Source: CAZRXG01 sp964603985
GTDB taxonomy: Bacteria; Chloroflexota; Anaerolineae; Aggregatilineales; UBA3940
Reading direction: 5' to 3'
Assembly (NCBI GenBank): GCA_964603985.1
Contig: CAZRXG010000032.1
Coordinates: forward strand, 1-49,739
DNA: 49,739 nucleotides
Both the position numbers and the translations under genes were made by a program. This document shows, in pieces, positions 47,665 through 49,739 of this stretch. Every line of letters starts with the position of its first letter. The first letter of the stretch is position 1. The notes beneath the pieces are model-generated. The model ran no database searches. It saw nothing but the letters and a program-made list of their open reading frames with translations, and was not told the DNA's origin.

Positions 47665-48705
47665 TCAGCGTTCGGCGTACACCTGCTCGATGTCAAGCTC
47701 CGGGGCATCGATGTCGGGGTCAAAGCGGTAGTCGATGCAGATCCGCTCCGGGGCGGTGACGTTGAAGTAGGCAACCCTCCACGAGCCGTAGGTGCGTTGG
47801 TAGGGTTGCAGGTCAAGATAGGACACGATCTGCACACCACGCGGGAACGCCACTGCAACGATCGTGCGTCCAGATCCAAGTTGTGGTTTCGCCCTTACCA
47901 GGATGCGCTGGTTGTCGCCCACCGTCCAGATGCAGGCCGGGTCGGTCACCATCATGTCCACACCGGAGAACTCGGCGTCGGTTTCGCCGCCCTGGGAGGG
48001 CCATTTGTATGTCACCTCGCCGTCGTCGAGTGAGAGCGTAACCACCAGCGGCATTGCCCCGGTGTGCTCAACGCTCAAAACGTCCCCGGCCTGGTGCACG
48101 GGCGGCCCGGTGAGGAAAACCAGTCTATCCGGCGGCGTTGCACGCCCACCTTCGGTGTGGATGAGCGCCACATAGCGCAACCTGCCATCCGGGTAGACGG
48201 CCCACAGAGTCATCTGGTCGAACAGATAATCCCTGTCGTCGTCGGAACTGACCGGCCGGGCGACTGAGGGCGTGCCGGTTGTCGAGCCGGTCAACCGCCC
48301 GATCAGGGGACACAGCATGTATATGAGAAACATCAGGATAAACGGCCACGTCCACTGCGGCAAACCTCTCCGGCTGCTTCGGGAGGTTCGCCGTCGAGAG
48401 CGCGGGTGAGGTGGCGGTGGGGGTGGCGGGGGCGACTGCCTGGGCGGCGGCTGGCGGCGAGGTGGCGGGGGCGGTGGCCGCCGGTACGAAGTGTATCCCG
48501 TCCGGTCGTAGAAGCTGCGCTTCAACGGGTCGCCGAGCACCTGATAGGCCTCATTGATCTCCTTGAAGATGCGCTCCGCATCCGGGCGATCGCTTACGTC
48601 AGGGTGGCACTCCCGCGCCTTACGCCGGAACGCCTTCCGTATCTCGTCGGCCTTCGCGTGGCGGCTGACCCCCAGTATGTCATAATAGTCACGTCCGGCG
48701 GGCAT
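47665..48705 (-). CDS. J-domain membrane protein (copy 3, next to ksgA)
   Basis: A 346-residue member of the array with an intact J-domain (ECHPDVSD), a polyproline linker, a membrane helix (about 120-145) and the C-terminal domain ending IDAPELDIEQVYA. It is the copy adjoining the complete ksgA, 15 bases from its stop, and so is probably the ancestral one. It is the most diverged of the three in the J-domain (RHAKADEIRKAF). Confidence 0.85.
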   Translation of the reverse strand: MPAGRDYYDILGVSRHAKADEIRKAFRRKARECHPDVSDRPDAERIFKEINEAYQVLGDPLKRSFYDRTGYTSYRRPPPPPPRRQPPPRQSPPPPPPPPHPRSRRRTSRSSRRGLPQWTWPFILMFLIYMLCPLIGRLTGSTTGTPSVARPVSSDDDRDYLFDQMTLWAVYPDGRLRYVALIHTEGGRATPPDRLVFLTGPPVHQAGDVLSVEHTGAMPLVVTLSLDDGEVTYKWPSQGGETDAEFSGVDMMVTDPACIWTVGDNQRILVRAKPQLGSGRTIVAVAFPRGVQIVSYLDLQPYQRTYGSWRVAYFNVTAPERICIDYRFDPDIDAPELDIEQVYAER

Positions 48706-48720
48706 CGTCCTACCTTGGCA

Positions 48721-49563
48721 TCATTCAACCCGATCCCCCAACCCATCGGCAGCAGCGCGCAGCAGCGCCAACCACTCCCCCACCGAGAGCGTCTCGGCGC
48801 GACGGCGGGGATCGATCCCGGTTGTCTGCAACCAGTTTACCACGCGCTCACCGTCCACGCGCAAACCGGCGGCCAGGCTGTTTTTGATCTGCTTGCGCGG
48901 CTGCCCGAACCCGGCCCGCACGATGCAGAAGAAGCGTTCCCGCTCGTCCGGCGCGAGCGGCGGCTCCGGGTGCGGGTCGATGCGCACGATGGTCGACTCG
49001 ACGCCAGGGCGCGGGTAGAACACACCCGGCTTGAGGCGGCTGACGACCCGCGCCGCCCCGTAAACCTGTACGCTGACGGCCAGCAGGCTCATCGCGCCGG
49101 GGCGGGCGGCGATCCGCTCGGCCACCTCGCGCTGCATCGTCAGCACCAGCAGGCAGGGCGGCACGTCACTTTCGAGCAGGCAGCGCAGGATCGCGGTGGT
49201 GACGTAATATGGCAGGTTGGCGACGACCTTGTAGTCAGCAGCGTCCTTGCCCAACAGCGTCGCTAAGTCGACCTCAAGCGCATCGGCCTGGACGATCTCG
49301 ACGTGTGGCCGGTCGGCGAAGCGCTCCTCCAGCGCCGGGATGAAGCGCCCATCGATCTCCAGCGCCACGACGCGCCACGCGCGCCCGGCCAGCGCCTCGG
49401 TCAGCGCGCCCAGCCCCGCCCCGACCTCCAACACGGTGTCGGCGGGGGACAGGTCGGCGGCATCGGCCATGCGCTCCAGCACCGCCGGTTGAACCATGAA
49501 GTTCTGGCCGAGGCTCTTCTTCGGCTCGACGCCGAGCCTTTCCAATGTGTGCCTGATCGACAT
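48721..49563 (-). CDS. ksgA: 16S rRNA dimethyladenosine transferase KsgA/RsmA
   Basis: A 280-residue enzyme that dimethylates two adjacent adenosines near the 3' end of 16S rRNA during small-subunit assembly. Motifs: LGQNF (18-22), EVGAGLG (46-52) for S-adenosylmethionine, ALEID (67-71), NLPYYVTT (116-123) for the target adenine, and FYPRPGVES. The ATG has no ribosome binding site, and TACAAT ends 6 bases before it, so the message may be leaderless. The J-protein array follows. Confidence 0.97.
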   Translation of the reverse strand: MSIRHTLERLGVEPKKSLGQNFMVQPAVLERMADAADLSPADTVLEVGAGLGALTEALAGRAWRVVALEIDGRFIPALEERFADRPHVEIVQADALEVDLATLLGKDAADYKVVANLPYYVTTAILRCLLESDVPPCLLVLTMQREVAERIAARPGAMSLLAVSVQVYGAARVVSRLKPGVFYPRPGVESTIVRIDPHPEPPLAPDERERFFCIVRAGFGQPRKQIKNSLAAGLRVDGERVVNWLQTTGIDPRRRAETLSVGEWLALLRAAADGLGDRVE

Positions 49564-49569
49564 GCGGCT

Positions 49570-49575
49570 ATTGTA
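49570..49575 (-). promoter_or_regulatory. extended -10 box of ksgA
   Basis: On the minus strand TGG-TACAAT is an extended -10 element six bases before the ATG; no good -35 is seen. Transcription would begin at the start codon. Confidence 0.45.
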
Positions 49576-49601
49576 CCAGCTTTCAGCCGTCAGCCATCGG
49601 C

Positions 49602-49739
49602 CTCACAGGGGGGTGAGGAAGTGAGCAGGCCGCGCCTCGCCATGATGCAACACCCTGCCTGACTGCGCCGCGCCGCGCTCCCTTGAGTCCCCCCGTGCAC
49701 GGGGGGACGGATGAGCCGTCAGGCTCACAGGGGGGTGAG
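49602..49739. repeat. short direct repeats and a perfect palindrome at the window end
   Basis: The 16 bases CTCACAGGGGGGTGAG occur at 49602-49617 and 49724-49739, each preceded by AGCCGTCAG. Between them is a perfect 22-bp palindrome (49687-49708) centred on GTGCAC with six C and six G. No gene is seen in 49564-49739. The repeat continues past the window. Confidence 0.7.

Noticed and set aside
1..49739. tRNA, rRNA, CRISPR arrays, prophage or a replication origin
   Set aside because: I found no cloverleaf, rRNA segment, regular repeat-spacer array, phage structural gene or DnaA-box cluster in the window.

Overview
The window is a high-GC bacterial chromosome segment, densely packed with short intergenic gaps. 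The gene set suggests an uncultured or little-studied member of the Chloroflexota (Anaerolineae-like): a SUF-only Fe-S system with SufR-like repressors, a fused ADP-forming acyl-CoA synthetase beside a DRTGG protein, a corrinoid-type methyltransferase, and Pro-rich membrane J-proteins. This assignment is inference from gene content; there is no rRNA, tRNA or CRISPR array in the window.

Layout. 0.1-10.2 kb: small membrane proteins, secF-secD, a pterin-dependent methyltransferase, a SpoIIE phosphatase / RCK-channel-like / P-loop protein operon, and a GT-C-like membrane enzyme. 10.3-13.5 kb: a SufR-like regulator, an A-type Fe-S carrier and a radical SAM enzyme with a small partner. 13.5-16.5 kb: an autoregulated PadR unit, then an AT-rich foreign block bounded by transposon-like ends and holding damaged genes. 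16.7-25.8 kb: acyl-CoA synthetase and DRTGG protein, a phospholipase-C-like protein, a glycosyltransferase, and an ECF sigma / anti-sigma operon.

26-33.3 kb is the most unusual region. A sugar-type ABC importer (permease, single-domain ATPase, and a binding lipoprotein made of two nearly identical fused domains) lies divergent to a two-component pair. The histidine kinase carries an N-terminal, partly degenerate ABC-ATPase domain homologous to the transporter's own ATPase. The response regulator has the order receiver-LuxR HTH-receiver. Together they look like a transporter-coupled sensor in which the kinase may dock on the permease.

33.6-44.4 kb is the Fe-S assembly region: sufT-sufR2 divergent from sufCBD, then a broken IscU/SufU-like scaffold gene, a YfhO-like membrane protein, and sufS-sufU-CPBP protease-Rieske ferredoxin. 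Three copies of a roughly 150-170 bp hairpin-forming dispersed repeat lie around it. The three Fe-S promoters (before sufR1, before the A-type carrier, and between sufR2 and sufC) share an 8-18-8 bp inverted-repeat architecture that is a candidate common operator.

44.6-49.7 kb: a PEMT/ICMT-type methyltransferase, three tandem J-domain membrane proteins (one with HPD changed to HLD), and ksgA. Two intergenic repeats between the J-protein genes keep a remnant of the ksgA 3' end, which suggests how the array arose.
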